A stretch of 64,000 nucleotides of DNA from Chlorobiales bacterium Clorobi_01 (GCA_001602925.1 LUZT01000005.1:124001-188000); one strand, 5' to 3'; numbered from the stretch's first letter, positions 1 through 9,773 are shown. Program-made: numbers and translations. Notes: generated from the sequence alone by a model not told the origin.

Positions 1-1024
1 GACGCAGGATAAACCAATTCGGTGCGAGGACAGCTGCATTTCCGTAACTGATCTTATTAGCCTCAAGAAAGGGCAAGAAATAGTCAGTCATTGCCGAAAA
101 GCTGTCGAGCGTATGTTCGTAAAATACCGAGGGATCAATGGCGGTTGTATTGCTGGTCGAAACCATTGGCGGATGACGTGCAATAAGCCGTTCGGCATGT
201 TCCACAAGTGGCTGAGTTGCTCTGAAATTGCCCGACAAAGGAAATCCTTTCGCGCCAATCTCTTGCGAGAATGCATCCATCAACTTCCGATCTGCACCTG
301 CAAAGCTATAGATTGATTGCTCTGGATCACCGACAAGAAAAAATATCGTGTGGCCCACGTCGTGGATTCGGCTCAAAAGCTCTACCTGAAGAGCGGAAGT
401 GTCCTGAAACTCATCGACTAGTATGTAGGCAAAGCGACAGGATAGGTTGTGAGCTATTGAAGGATTGTCATGGACAAGCCGGTAAGAGTGGTAAACAATA
501 TTGCAAAAATCTATATAGCCCTGGTTTTGAAGTTCATCCCAAAAAGCGAGGGCAGCCATTGCCGGAATAACTCCAGAGATCGGTGTGCCATCGGGCGCAC
601 GCCCGAGCTCTCCAAACTTTGAACGGGCAAACTCTGTCAATTTATAGCGGTCTCCAATCTCCTTAACGACCTTCATATAGGCATCATGATCGGAAGGCAT
701 GACAATGTAACCATCTTTATAAGCCTCCGTCATCCAGTGGTATTTGCCGAGAATATTCGCCTGACAGAAGGCATGAATGGTGGACACCTCGTAACAACCT
801 TCCCTCGTGGCCGCCCCGCTTGCCCGGATTCTGTTCTCTATCTCATGGACTGCTGTGTTGGTGTAGGTAATACACGCCACCTTGCGCGGGGTTCCGGAGA
901 GTTCGTCAATACACCTTAGCACTTTGGCAATGATGGTGCGGGTCTTTCCACTACCTGGACAAGCGGTAATAACTGTATGGCCCATATGTTGAACCGCGTT
1001 TCTTTGCTGTCCAGTCAGCTTCAT
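1..1024 (-). CDS. gajB: UvrD/PcrA-type superfamily 1 helicase (GajB-like), cut by the left edge
   Basis: The frame is open from an ATG at 1024 to the window edge, so only the N-terminal 341 or so residues are visible. Superfamily 1A helicase motifs are in order: Walker A GSGKT at residues 24-28, a TYTNTAV motif Ia, DEFQD (Walker B) at 204-208, GDPEQS (motif III) at about 232, and a downstream NFRATQPL motif. No stop or frameshift is seen. The start overlaps the stop of the upstream OLD-family nuclease gene by four bases (ATGA), which implies translational coupling. An OLD nuclease followed directly by a UvrD-like helicase is the arrangement of class 2 OLD proteins and of the Gabija anti-phage system; in Gabija the helicase subunit is GajB. 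The assignment as GajB is inference from gene order and motifs. A stand-alone repair helicase is less likely. The missing C-terminal half lies outside the window. Confidence 0.8.
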   Translation of the reverse strand, partial: MKLTGQQRNAVQHMGHTVITACPGSGKTRTIIAKVLRCIDELSGTPRKVACITYTNTAVHEIENRIRASGAATREGCYEVSTIHAFCQANILGKYHWMTEAYKDGYIVMPSDHDAYMKVVKEIGDRYKLTEFARSKFGELGRAPDGTPISGVIPAMAALAFWDELQNQGYIDFCNIVYHSYRLVHDNPSIAHNLSCRFAYILVDEFQDTSALQVELLSRIHDVGHTIFFLVGDPEQSIYSFAGADRKLMDAFSQEIGAKGFPLSGNFRATQPLVEHAERLIARHPPMVSTSNTTAIDPSVFYEHTLDSFSAMTDYFLPFLEANKISYGNAAVLAPNWFILR

Positions 1025-2831
1025 TCATCCTCCATTATCCACTCGACAGCCTCTCGAATGTATTTGGGCAGACTGAACGCACAATCTGTGTATTTCGAAG
1101 CAATTTGCGCAAATCGTGACTTACCGCAGCGCTCGGCACTTGCGAGCGTCTGCTCACGCAACGGTGCAAGCATTTGCTGAATCACGTCATCGTCAGTCAC
1201 TGCCTCCAAGTCAGTAATTCCTTGTTCGAAAGCTTCAACAGCCTTCGGGTAATTGCACTCGCTCAAAGCTGCGAGCAACATGGGCAAGGTACCTTTTACC
1301 GTCACCCCCCTTTCGAACGTTACTGGGCATTTGAAAACTTGTAAAAAGTTATTTGAACCAAACTCATCATCACTAACCTCAATGGGATCATCCTCATGCG
1401 TCCCCTCCTCGCACTCTTCAATGGTAAGATCACCATCAGTGATGATCACACATTTCTTTCGAAGCGCATCAGGTCCAAACAGCTTTGCGTAAGTCTTAAA
1501 GTGTTTGCCAAAAATAGGCACGACAGATATACCGTAACGGTCGAGATCGATATCCATGACTGATTTGACGAGGGCCGGTATCAAAAAAAGCTCGGAAGGC
1601 CCTTCGACAAGAATCACCTTGCGTGCGTATAGAAGAATAGACCGTGTCGCTTCGAGAAAGCGATTTAGATCGGCAGTTTCAGGGTCACTCAATCCTGCGC
1701 CTCTTTGAGTGAACAACCGCTCGATGATGAGCCTCGCTCAGTAGTTAAGGTGATATAAGATTCCAGCGGTGCATGCGAACTGATGTGGGTGCTATGTGTG
1801 GTGAGTATCGCCTGAAAAGACTTGCCTGCAAGAGAACTGTATAGCACTCGCTGGAGCTGCGGATGCAAATGTGCTTCGGGCTCTTCGATCAGCAAAAGCT
1901 GCCCTGAAGCACGTGCTGCCTCGGCCCTCCGCTCGAAATACTCGAGGATCATGCTGATATACAGGATATTATTAAGCCCTAGACCGTTTCGGCTTGGCTC
2001 AAAATCACTGATGGCGCTATTTGAAAGAAGAATTTTCAGTGATCGAGAAATCGACGCAAAGCTCGGCTCAGACATACCAAGCTTGAGTCCCATATCGTGC
2101 GCTTCACCCGAGGTGCTGGAGAAGGCATTCTTGATTGCCATGCCGGCGGCTTCAATAGTAGGTTGCTGTTCAATGGCAGAGTTGGCCTCTCGAAGAATCG
2201 AAACGAGCGCCTCTTTTTCTGTATCATCGAACTTACTTACACCTAGCACACGGCCCAAGGGAGATTCAAAAGAATTGCGAAGACTACTCGTAACGTCCCG
2301 TAGCGCAGGTAAATACTCAATATGGAAGGCCTGAAGATCACCAAAGCGAAGGGCTAAGCCAAGATCCTTATCCCATTCAACCGTAACAGGGTCGTCTGCA
2401 CCACCACCAGTGAGCTCGTAATGATAGTCCTCTGATAGAGAAAGCCCCGCAGGATCACGATCTCCATTTGCGATCTCCTCACGTACCTCACGACGCGGCC
2501 TGAAACGGTAGTGAATACGCGCCAGATCTTCTTTTACCTCACAACCTCCAAATAATGCCGTGTCATTAATTGAATTCTTATAGCCTACAATTTCGACAGA
2601 AATGAGAACTTGGTTGGGTATCTCAAAATCTGCCTCCGCATGAATATCATGAGGAAGCAAGGCGCGGTAGGCAGAGGAAAGATTAGTGTCAAGAGCAAGC
2701 CGAAGTGCGTGTAGCAAATTGCTCTTTCCGGAGTTATTCTCTCCAATGACGCATGTCACTCCATTCTGGAGCTTTACATCAAGCAATGCGAAGTTGCGGA
2801 AGTTTCTGATGACGATACGTGAAAGGTACAT
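1021..2831 (-). pseudogene. gajA: OLD-family ATPase/TOPRIM nuclease (GajA-like), split by a frameshift
   Basis: Two overlapping frames make one OLD-family protein. The first (from ATG 2831 to a stop at 1689) carries the ABC-type ATPase: Walker A GENNSGKS near residues 30-37, Walker B LLLIEEPE near 315 and the H-switch THSTHISS. The second frame (1716 to 1021) carries the TOPRIM nuclease half with ILVEGPSE and ITDGD, the expected acidic metal-binding residues. The join is at about 1689-1700: one missing base would convert the end of frame one into a continuous reading through LSDPETADL, a stretch normally linking the two domains. Joined, the protein would be about 600 residues, close to known GajA proteins. 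GajA is a nucleotide-sensing, site-specific DNA nuclease that works with a UvrD-like helicase. I start at ATG 2831 rather than the TTG at 2843. Whether the shift is a real mutation, a sequencing error or a tolerated split cannot be told from sequence alone. Confidence 0.8.
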
Positions 2832-3006
2832 AGCTTCAAACAATGAAATCTGAATGAATCGGAACGAGAAGCATCGAAAAAATCCTACAAGGAGTGTTAT
2901 GAAACGCTATTCACTTCTTGCACGGAAGAACTCGGAAACGCTGCTCAATAGGTGAAAAAGCCAGAAAATGAGGACCCGATGATTGCAATGCAATGATCCA
3001 TTAACG

Positions 3007-3028
3007 AATAAAAGGTAATCCTTTTATT
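3007..3028. repeat. Perfect 9-4-9 inverted repeat
   Basis: AATAAAAGG, spacer TAAT, then CCTTTTATT. It lies about 175 bases upstream of the GajA-like start. It could be an operator or a weak hairpin; no U-run makes it a classical terminator. Confidence 0.6.
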
Positions 3029-3335
3029 GCCATTAGAGCTAAATAACCTTTTACTTGGGGCATTATTGCTTCTATAACCAAACTTAGAAACGACTTACAG
3101 GGATTTTTTAGCATTATACAAACCTGCCTTTAATAACCTTCAATTTATTCTGTAATTTCTTTTTAAATATTAGGTTAAATAATTATCACCCCACACAAAA
3201 GGTTACTTAGCTACCATTTTTAATACCCAGTATCATACTGATTTCAAAGCATCAGAAACAGAGGAAACAGGCTATCATTTTAAACATTGGCAGGGCATAA
3301 AGATAAGGAGTGGGAACAAAGTCACATGAGACTTC

Positions 3336-3380
3336 TGGGTCAGACAAGTCCTATGGAACCTATAAGACTTGTCTGACCCA
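3336..3380. repeat. Perfect 15-bp inverted repeat with flanking ACCTATAAGA direct repeat
   Basis: Arms TGGGTCAGACAAGTC (3336-3350) and GACTTGTCTGACCCA (3366-3380) enclose a 15-base loop. The word ACCTATAAGA occurs at 3358-3367 and again at 3385-3394. The hairpin sits 45 bases beyond the stop of the MFS gene, so it may end that transcript, though no U-run follows. Its mixed palindrome and short direct repeats also look like a dispersed intergenic repeat. Confidence 0.7.
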
Positions 3381-3425
3381 TTAGACCTATAAGAACAATT
3401 GGGCGAATACGACCCAATCCCGGCT

Positions 3426-4667
3426 TCACATAAACTCCTCGAAATAATCGAGGTCTTTGTGGAAGGTCTCCTCCAGCGCTGCGAGCGAAACGAACGCTGC
3501 AACCATGCAGATCACGCCAACGATGATTGCGCCGCCTTCGAGACCGAACTGGCCGCGCGTGAACTGGAACATCATCGTGATCGGCACCACCATGCCGCGC
3601 ACGAGGTTCGGCACGGTGGTGGCGACCGTGGCCCGGAGGTTGGTGCCGAACTGTTCGGCGGCGACGGTCACGAAAATCGCCCAGTAACCGCCCGAAAATC
3701 CGAGTGCAAACGAAACCCAGTAGAAAGCGGTCGGCGTCGCTCCGCGCTGCATGAAATAGATCGCGATGGAAACGATGTTCAGCAAGAGGAACACCAGCAC
3801 CGCCTGTTTGCGGCTCTTCAGCACCTGGCTCAACAGGCCGCTCGACAGGTCGCCGAAGACCAGACCGAGGTAGCAAAACATCACGGCGTTGCCCGCCGAG
3901 ACCGCACCCTTGACACCGAGCGCCGTGGCAAATTCGGGCGAGAAGGTGATGAGCACGCCGACGACAAACCAGATCGGCACGCCGATAAGAATCGAGTTCA
4001 GGTAGCGGAAAAAGCGGTCTCGGCTGGTAAAGAGCGCCAGAAGGTTGCCCTTGCTCACGGCCGTTTTGTTCTCCATCATCTGGAACATCCCCGACTCCGA
4101 AACCTTGAACCGCGCCACCAGCAGCACGAGGCCGAGCGCACCGCCGATGAAAAAGGCCGTGCGCCAGTCGTAGTGCGTCGCCACCGCATTGGCAAGAATC
4201 GCGCCGGTCACGCCAATCGAGGCTACCAGCATCGTGCCGTAGCCACGCACCTTTGTATGCAGAATCTCCGAAACCAGCGTGATGCCAGCGCCAAGCTCAC
4301 CGGCAAGCCCTACGCCCGCGATGAAGCGCAGCGCGGCGTACGCCTCCAGCGATCCGGCGAAACCGTTGGCGATGTTGGCCAGCGAGTAGATCAAGATCGA
4401 GCCGAACATGATCTTCAGCCGCCCCTTCACGTCACCCAGCCAGCCCCACAGAATACCGCCGAGAAGCATGCCGATCATCTGCATGTTGAGCAGAAAAACG
4501 CCGTAATCGATCAGTTCCTGCCCCTGCAAACCGAGCGCCTTGAGACTCGGCACACGCACGATGCTGAAGAGCACGAGATCGTAAATGTCGACGAAATAAC
4601 CAAGGGCGGCCACGATGACCGGAAGACTGAAAACGTCGCGAATGCTCGCGCGGGATGAGTCCTGCAT
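3426..4667 (-). CDS. Major facilitator superfamily transporter
   Basis: A 413-residue inner-membrane protein with about twelve hydrophobic segments. The MFS loop 2-3 signature is present as GWLGDVKGRLKI near residue 75, followed by the RFIAGVGLAGELGAG motif of the metabolite:H+ symporter/sugar porter branch. The N-terminus reads FVDIYDLVLFS, also typical of that branch. Substrate cannot be told; members move sugars, organic acids or aromatic acids by proton symport. The gene stands alone, transcribed away from the hybrid histidine kinase gene, with a 308-base divergent spacer between them that could hold shared control sites. ATG start at 4667. Family is confident, substrate unknown. Confidence 0.85.
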   Translation of the reverse strand: MQDSSRASIRDVFSLPVIVAALGYFVDIYDLVLFSIVRVPSLKALGLQGQELIDYGVFLLNMQMIGMLLGGILWGWLGDVKGRLKIMFGSILIYSLANIANGFAGSLEAYAALRFIAGVGLAGELGAGITLVSEILHTKVRGYGTMLVASIGVTGAILANAVATHYDWRTAFFIGGALGLVLLVARFKVSESGMFQMMENKTAVSKGNLLALFTSRDRFFRYLNSILIGVPIWFVVGVLITFSPEFATALGVKGAVSAGNAVMFCYLGLVFGDLSSGLLSQVLKSRKQAVLVFLLLNIVSIAIYFMQRGATPTAFYWVSFALGFSGGYWAIFVTVAAEQFGTNLRATVATTVPNLVRGMVVPITMMFQFTRGQFGLEGGAIIVGVICMVAAFVSLAALEETFHKDLDYFEEFM

Positions 4668-4975
4668 GGGGAAAAGGGATAAACAATTGACGAAACAGAA
4701 TGGAAAATAAAATCTTTTCCGGGATATAATTCGATGTCAGAACATCCGGCAATCGACTGAATAATACCGTTTCATCCCAAAGATGGCGGTTCCGGCTTCG
4801 GCTAACCAAACGCAACGCCGTTTTGTTAACGCCCCGTATAAATTGTTATAAAAAAATATAGATTGTATTTGGTATTCATGCATGATGCATTCTGCCCCAG
4901 ATCGGGAAACAAGCACCATCGGTAATCACAATTCAATGAGAACCATTTATCAACGAGTGGCACCAATCTATCTCA
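4668..4975. other. Divergent intergenic region between MFS transporter and histidine kinase
   Basis: No gene is seen. The middle and right parts are AT-rich and should hold both promoters. A small palindrome, TGCAT-G-ATGCA, lies at 4879-4889. No recognised regulator site was found. Confidence 0.6.
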
Positions 4976-6637
4976 ATGTCTGAAAATCTGCGCATATCGA
5001 TGCCAACCCCTTTATTCGATACCTCCCTCTCTTCAGATGACCTGAACGCTTTTGACACCAGCCAGAAACCCGGAGCAACGAATTTCAACACCCTGGCGTC
5101 GGTCACTGAACTTTATGACGCTATTCCGGCCTCAATCATCATCATCGATGAACGGATGCGCCTGATCGGCTGGAACCGCTTTTCGCGCGACACCATCAAC
5201 GGGCTGAGTGACAACGAAATGCCGGGTATCAACCCGATGAAGCGTGTGCACCCCGATGACCTCCCCGAAATGATCCGGAGAATGCGTAACGTCATCGACC
5301 TCGACATCGAACTGAGCGCCGAGTTCAGAATGTATCACAAAAGCGGGCCGCCCTACAAATGGGCGATGTGCCGGGGTAAACGGACCATCATTGAGGGGAA
5401 AACCTGCGTGGTGGCGGTCGTGACTGAAATCACCGATCTCAAGGAGGCTGAAGAGCAGCGCAAAAAGCTTCAGGAACAGCTCTTGCAGCTTCAGAAAATG
5501 GAGCTCGTCGGCCAGCTTGCCGGCGGCATCGCACACGATTTCAACAACGCGCTTGCAGCCATCATCGGCAACACGGAACTGGTGCTCAAAAAGCTCGACC
5601 CGGCCAACCCTGCCGTATCGAATATCACGGATATTCACACACTTGCGACACGCTCGGCGGACCTTACCCGCCAGTTGCTCGCCTTTGCGCGCAAGCAGGT
5701 GGCAATGCCTCGGGTGTTCAACCTGACCGAAGAGGTTTCGGACTGCCTTCGCCTGTACCAGCGGCTCATCGACAAGAACATCCATCTCGAATGGCATCTA
5801 TGCGACGAGCCGATCCAGGTAAAGTTCGACCCCACACAGCTCGAACAGATTCTCTCCAACCTGCTCGTCAACGCACGTGACGCCATCGACGGCAGTGGAT
5901 GCATCACGGTCAGATGCGAAGGCGCACGATTCGAGCCGACCGATGGCAAAACCTGCAATCCCAGGCTCTCACCAGGGGATTATGCAAGACTGTCGGTCAC
6001 CGATAGCGGCTGCGGCATTGAAGCCTCCGTCTTGCCCCACATCTATGAACCGTTCTTCACCACCAAGGAGATCGGCAAAGGCACCGGACTCGGCCTTTCG
6101 TCGGTCTATGGCATCGTGAGGCAGAACAACGGTCATATCGAGTGCCATTCCGAACCCGGCAAGGGTACGACCTTCGATATCTGGCTCCCCCTGCATCAGG
6201 AATCGCAACAGAAAACGGACATCCCTGCTGACAAACCGCAAACTGAACTAAAGACAAAAGCGAAGATCATGGTGGTCGAGGACGAGCCCTACATCCTCAA
6301 ACTGGTGCAGGATATTCTCGAAAGCCATGAATTCACGGTCTTCACGGCAACTGACGCTGACGAGTGCCTGCTCGCCGCCAAAACCCACGAGTACCGGATC
6401 GATCTGCTTGTAACCGACGTGGTACTGCCGACGATGAACGGCATCGAGCTGAGCCGGGTGCTCCAAAAGAAAAATCCGGCCATGAAATGCCTGTTCATGT
6501 CAGCCCATGCTCCGGATAACGTCAATGGTCAGAAAAAGCTCAGGGTTGGAGTGGATTTTATCCAGAAGCCGTTCGGCATCGACGAGTTTCTCCGTGCGAT
6601 CGACCAGGTGCTGAACAGTGAGGTCGAAAAAATTTGA
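4976..6637 (+). CDS. Hybrid sensor histidine kinase (PAS-HisKA-HATPase-REC)
   Basis: A 553-residue cytoplasmic signalling protein without evident membrane segments. A PAS fold spans about residues 45-165. The phospho-acceptor H-box is GGIAHDFNN with His187. The ATPase domain shows the N box (NLLVNARDA) and the G boxes (DSGCGI, GTGLGLSS). A C-terminal receiver domain starts near 430 with acidic residues ED(435-436), phospho-acceptor Asp481 in TDVVLP, and Lys531 in QKPF. All catalytic residues are intact, so it should autophosphorylate and pass phosphate to its own receiver. No separate output regulator lies next to it, so the partner is unknown. The signal sensed by the single PAS domain cannot be inferred; it may be redox or a small ligand. 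Confidence 0.92.
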   Translation: MSENLRISMPTPLFDTSLSSDDLNAFDTSQKPGATNFNTLASVTELYDAIPASIIIIDERMRLIGWNRFSRDTINGLSDNEMPGINPMKRVHPDDLPEMIRRMRNVIDLDIELSAEFRMYHKSGPPYKWAMCRGKRTIIEGKTCVVAVVTEITDLKEAEEQRKKLQEQLLQLQKMELVGQLAGGIAHDFNNALAAIIGNTELVLKKLDPANPAVSNITDIHTLATRSADLTRQLLAFARKQVAMPRVFNLTEEVSDCLRLYQRLIDKNIHLEWHLCDEPIQVKFDPTQLEQILSNLLVNARDAIDGSGCITVRCEGARFEPTDGKTCNPRLSPGDYARLSVTDSGCGIEASVLPHIYEPFFTTKEIGKGTGLGLSSVYGIVRQNNGHIECHSEPGKGTTFDIWLPLHQESQQKTDIPADKPQTELKTKAKIMVVEDEPYILKLVQDILESHEFTVFTATDADECLLAAKTHEYRIDLLVTDVVLPTMNGIELSRVLQKKNPAMKCLFMSAHAPDNVNGQKKLRVGVDFIQKPFGIDEFLRAIDQVLNSEVEKI

Positions 6638-6649
6638 GGAGAACCGGAC

Positions 6650-7306
6650 TCAGCGTGCCAGACGCTTAGTGGCGTTGACATGCTTCAGCACACCTGAAAC
6701 ATCCGCTTCCACCGCATGAGCACGGTCAAAGCGCTGCACCTTCGTCAGCGCGTTGGGAACCGCGATACACCGCAGGCCGGCGGCAACCGCCGAATCGAGG
6801 CCACGCTGTGAATCTTCTACCGCCAGACAGCGCTCCGGCTTGACGCCAAGCATCTCCATCGCTTTGAGATAGGGTTCGGGATGAGGTTTCGGGTTGCTGA
6901 TTTCGTCATCGGTCACAATCACCTCGAAGTGTTCGAGCAATCCATTATTGCCATGCATCAGCAGCACCTTGTCGCGCGGGCTGCCGGTCACGATAGCGAG
7001 ACGCACAGTCCCGGCAAGCGCCTCGATGGTTTCCCGCACCTTCGGCATAAGCGGCACGGAATGGCGCAAACGCTGGACAAACGCCTCATTGCGCCGGTCG
7101 AGCAGCGAAGGAATCAGCTCCGGCTCAAGGCCAAGTTCAGCGGCAATCTGATAGCTGTGTTTGGCATTCCCGAGGTACTCCATCCCCCAGTACTCCGCCT
7201 CGACCTGCAAACCGGCTTCGGCAAAAAAAGTCCGGGTCATCTCGAAAAACAGCGACTCACTGTCCACGAGCAATCCATCATTATCCCACAGAATGGCTTC
7301 GATCAT
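6650..7306 (-). CDS. HAD-superfamily phosphatase, beta-phosphoglucomutase-like
   Basis: A 218-residue HAD hydrolase. Motif I is DNDGLLVDSE with nucleophile Asp8 and acid/base Asp10; motif II is VTGSP; motif III lysine is in NPKPHPEPY; motif IV is VEDSQRG. The helical cap between motifs I and II (about residues 15-85) places it in subfamily I, as in beta-phosphoglucomutase and several sugar-phosphate phosphatases. It starts 24 bases after the radical SAM gene stop on the same strand, so the two are likely co-transcribed. Substrate is not evident. It converges on the histidine kinase gene with only 12 bases between stops. Confidence 0.85.
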   Translation of the reverse strand: MIEAILWDNDGLLVDSESLFFEMTRTFFAEAGLQVEAEYWGMEYLGNAKHSYQIAAELGLEPELIPSLLDRRNEAFVQRLRHSVPLMPKVRETIEALAGTVRLAIVTGSPRDKVLLMHGNNGLLEHFEVIVTDDEISNPKPHPEPYLKAMEMLGVKPERCLAVEDSQRGLDSAVAAGLRCIAVPNALTKVQRFDRAHAVEADVSGVLKHVNATKRLAR

Positions 7307-7330
7307 AAAAATTCGTTACATCGTTGACAG

Positions 7331-9139
7331 TCACTTGAAACACCCCCGATACAGCCGCCAGAACCGCATCGCCACTTGGCGGATATCACGATCGGCGAAG
7401 AGCGCGAGCACTTGGCGTGGCGTCAGGCGCGGGTTGTTACGCATCAGTTCGTTGCGGTAGAGCAGACGCATGAGCGCGTCCATCGAAAGCGAAAAAGCAG
7501 CATCGACCACCTCGTCGAGGCGCACCACCGGGAACTTCGCCGGCTCGCTGGACGCAACCTTGCGCAGCTTCAGCACCCGCCGGTTGCCCTCCTGCTCGAC
7601 GACGAAGTCGATCCGCTTGCCTGATGCCACGTGCGCGAGGCACACGCCGGTCGGCTCCTTGAGCGGCGGCGGGGGCGGCGTTCTGGTGTAGTCGAGCGCC
7701 GGATTGGTGCCGAGCCAGAGCTCGAACGCCTCGAAGACGATCTGCGAAGCCTCCTTGCGGTCAAGCGTTTTGTTGACCTTCAGCAGGAACACGAGCTGGA
7801 ACAGGTCCTTCAGAAACGTCAGCAGCACGCCACGATTGTCGTCACGCTTGAGCACGGAGCGGTAGTCACAGAAGGCCACGTTGCAGTAGACCATCATGCG
7901 CATGATGTCGCGGTTCTCCATGTGCGCCGTACGGATCACCGGCACGAAGTTGTTGTACAGGTCCCAGTCGAACGAGGTGATGTTGTTCTCGCGGGCGTAC
8001 TCGTCGAAAATCCGGGTGCCCGGATAGGGGGTCATCGCCATGAAGAGGGTCTGGCGCAGGCCGAGCGCGCGGGCGAACTTCGGGTAAGGCATCGTGTCCT
8101 CGACGCTCTCCGAATAGTGGCCGACGATGAAGTACCCCTCGGAGCCGACGCCGTACTGGTTGAGCAGATTGATCGCGGTCGTCACCTCGGCGAGCGAGTT
8201 CTCCTTGTTCATCAGTGCGAGCGTCTTCGGGTTCGGACTCTCGATGCCGAGACCCACCTTGCTCAGTCCGATCTTGCGCAGCTTCGGCAGAATGCGCTCG
8301 GCGCGGATCACATCCTTGGCCCGCGTCTCGGTGACGATCCGGAAGTTGGTCAGTCCGCGCTCGATCATCAGATCGCAGATCCGCTCCACGCGCCTGATGT
8401 TGGTCAGGAAGTTCGCGTCCCAGATTTTGAGCAGCTTCTTCTTTTTGCGGTCGTGCAGCTGGGTGATCTCTTCGACCACATTCTCCGCGCTCCGGCCCCG
8501 CCAGTGCTTGTGCATCTTGTCGTTTGCGCAGAACGAACACGTCCAGGGGCAACCGCGCGAGGTATAGATGGTGTCGATGGTGTAGTCGCCGCTCTTCTCC
8601 CCAAACCGCTTCGGGCGGAGCGAACGGAGCGGAAACCGGATCGAATCCACATCCTTGATAAGCTCGCGGATGCCGGTATGGACGAACGATCCATTCTCCT
8701 TCCAGACCAGACCTTTGACCTCGCGTGACGGACCTTTCTCGACAAGCTCGCGGAAGGTCGCCTCCCCCTCGCCGACCACAACCAGATCGACGCAGCCGAG
8801 ATCGAGCACCTGCTCCGGGAGCGCGGTCGGATGAAACCCGCCCATCACCACCGTCACGCCGTGCTTTTTGGCGATCCTCGCCAGCCGTTCCGCATTGTTG
8901 AACGCGCCGGTCATCGAGGAGATGGCAACGAGGTCAAACCGCCGCGATTTCAGCAGCTTCTCGAAGCTCTCGAAAATCCCGTCGTTGTAATAGTTCTCCG
9001 GCATCGCCATGCTCTCGACGATGTCCTCCACGGCAGCAGCCAGATAGCAGACGCCGATGCAATCGCTGATATACCTCGGAAACGGCGTAACAATAGCCTG
9101 CGGAGCCTCGACAAAGCAGATGTTCCTGTAATACGCCAT
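7331..9139 (-). CDS. B12-binding-domain radical SAM protein
   Basis: A protein of 602 residues from ATG 9139 (a longer frame reaches 9265 but adds an atypical N-terminus). The first 170 residues look like a cobalamin-binding Rossmann fold ([36 protein letters not shown]), although the classical DxHxxG motif is not visible. The radical SAM domain has the CxxxCxxC cluster motif in [14 protein letters not shown], followed by a GIESPN strand motif. About 130 residues at the C-terminus are outside the core domains. Green sulfur bacteria use relatives of this family (BchE, BchQ, BchR) in bacteriochlorophyll synthesis, and other members methylate or modify lipids and natural products. I cannot assign this copy to one of them. 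It is followed by a HAD phosphatase in a likely operon. Confidence 0.85.
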   Translation of the reverse strand: MAYYRNICFVEAPQAIVTPFPRYISDCIGVCYLAAAVEDIVESMAMPENYYNDGIFESFEKLLKSRRFDLVAISSMTGAFNNAERLARIAKKHGVTVVMGGFHPTALPEQVLDLGCVDLVVVGEGEATFRELVEKGPSREVKGLVWKENGSFVHTGIRELIKDVDSIRFPLRSLRPKRFGEKSGDYTIDTIYTSRGCPWTCSFCANDKMHKHWRGRSAENVVEEITQLHDRKKKKLLKIWDANFLTNIRRVERICDLMIERGLTNFRIVTETRAKDVIRAERILPKLRKIGLSKVGLGIESPNPKTLALMNKENSLAEVTTAINLLNQYGVGSEGYFIVGHYSESVEDTMPYPKFARALGLRQTLFMAMTPYPGTRIFDEYARENNITSFDWDLYNNFVPVIRTAHMENRDIMRMMVYCNVAFCDYRSVLKRDDNRGVLLTFLKDLFQLVFLLKVNKTLDRKEASQIVFEAFELWLGTNPALDYTRTPPPPPLKEPTGVCLAHVASGKRIDFVVEQEGNRRVLKLRKVASSEPAKFPVVRLDEVVDAAFSLSMDALMRLLYRNELMRNNPRLTPRQVLALFADRDIRQVAMRFWRLYRGCFK

Positions 9140-9479
9140 AAATCGGGATTGCTGGGAATTGGATTCAGATGTCCAAACGGGACAGGATGGTGATGCGATG
9201 AACCGCCGACTGGTGAATACACGCATGATGCTGGAATATACGCGATTTGGGTGATAAAGGACCAAGTCCCGCCAACATTACACCTCAGGCAGTAACCATC
9301 AGATGTCACCGTTCAGCAAACGGATAAACGCATGACCGAAATTTGCGATGCGGCGATGCCGACACAGTTATCTGCAAGAGCCAAAAATCCCTGTATTTTC
9401 ATACATTAAAGGCGTAAGCAGTTTCGTCATGAGCTGTAAACACAAAGCTCTTGCAGGTAAACCATAGCCAAACAGAGCC
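9140..9479. other. Intergenic region, no gene recognised
   Basis: About 340 bases between the radical SAM start (minus strand) and the small zinc-ribbon remnant (plus strand). It should hold the promoter of the radical SAM/HAD pair. No inverted repeat, RNA gene or family resemblance was seen. Confidence 0.5.
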
Positions 9480-9753
9480 ATGATCAATTGCCGGAAAGGT
9501 AAAGCTCCTGTAAGCGAAAATGCGCCAACCTGTCCCCACTGTGGAGCGCCACAGCCTTACAAAGCTGTGTGGCACGGCTACGGGTTTTACTATCAATCCA
9601 GGCTGGCAATTTGCGGCGGGAATCTTTTGCATCAGCCAATTCGGCATTGGTTTGCTCTCACTCTCACAGATCACTGTAGCCTATCTGGCTATCGCCCGGA
9701 TCGGATTTGTTATCGACCGCGACATCGGGCAAATCATTCTACGCCTTCCCTAG
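9480..9753 (+). pseudogene. Decayed zinc-ribbon membrane protein gene
   Basis: The frame from ATG 9480 encodes a single zinc ribbon (CPHCG at about residues 18-22) followed by WHGYGFYYQSR. A second frame then carries the hydrophobic tail (GIFCISQFGIGLLSLSQ, then LAIARIGF) to a stop at 9753. Together they resemble small zinc-ribbon proteins that continue into repeated GQFGIG-type membrane segments. Two lesions are visible: the first CxxC pair of the ribbon reads CRKGK, as if a Cys had become Gly, and the ribbon and membrane parts are in different frames with the shift at about 9600-9640. I therefore call it a remnant. It sits 20 bases ahead of the next membrane protein gene and may once have been co-transcribed with it. 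Confidence 0.55.
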
Positions 9754-9773
9754 TCATCAAACCACTGCTTTAA

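Larger units (their letters stand above)
2832..3425. other. AT-rich intergenic spacer, no gene
   Basis: About 590 bases without a convincing reading frame; the short frames here have no start context or family resemblance. The stretch is strikingly AT-rich compared with the MFS gene next to it and contains several variants of an AACCTTTTA/AAAGGTTA word. It holds two clear inverted repeats (listed separately). It must contain the promoter of the GajA/GajB-like pair on the minus strand and the 3' end of the MFS transcript, which also runs leftward. Confidence 0.7.

Noticed and set aside
3399-4658. 419-codon open frame on the plus strand
   Set aside because: It is fully antisense to the MFS gene and its translation is repetitive His/Glu/Arg-rich, as expected of a GC-rich shadow frame.
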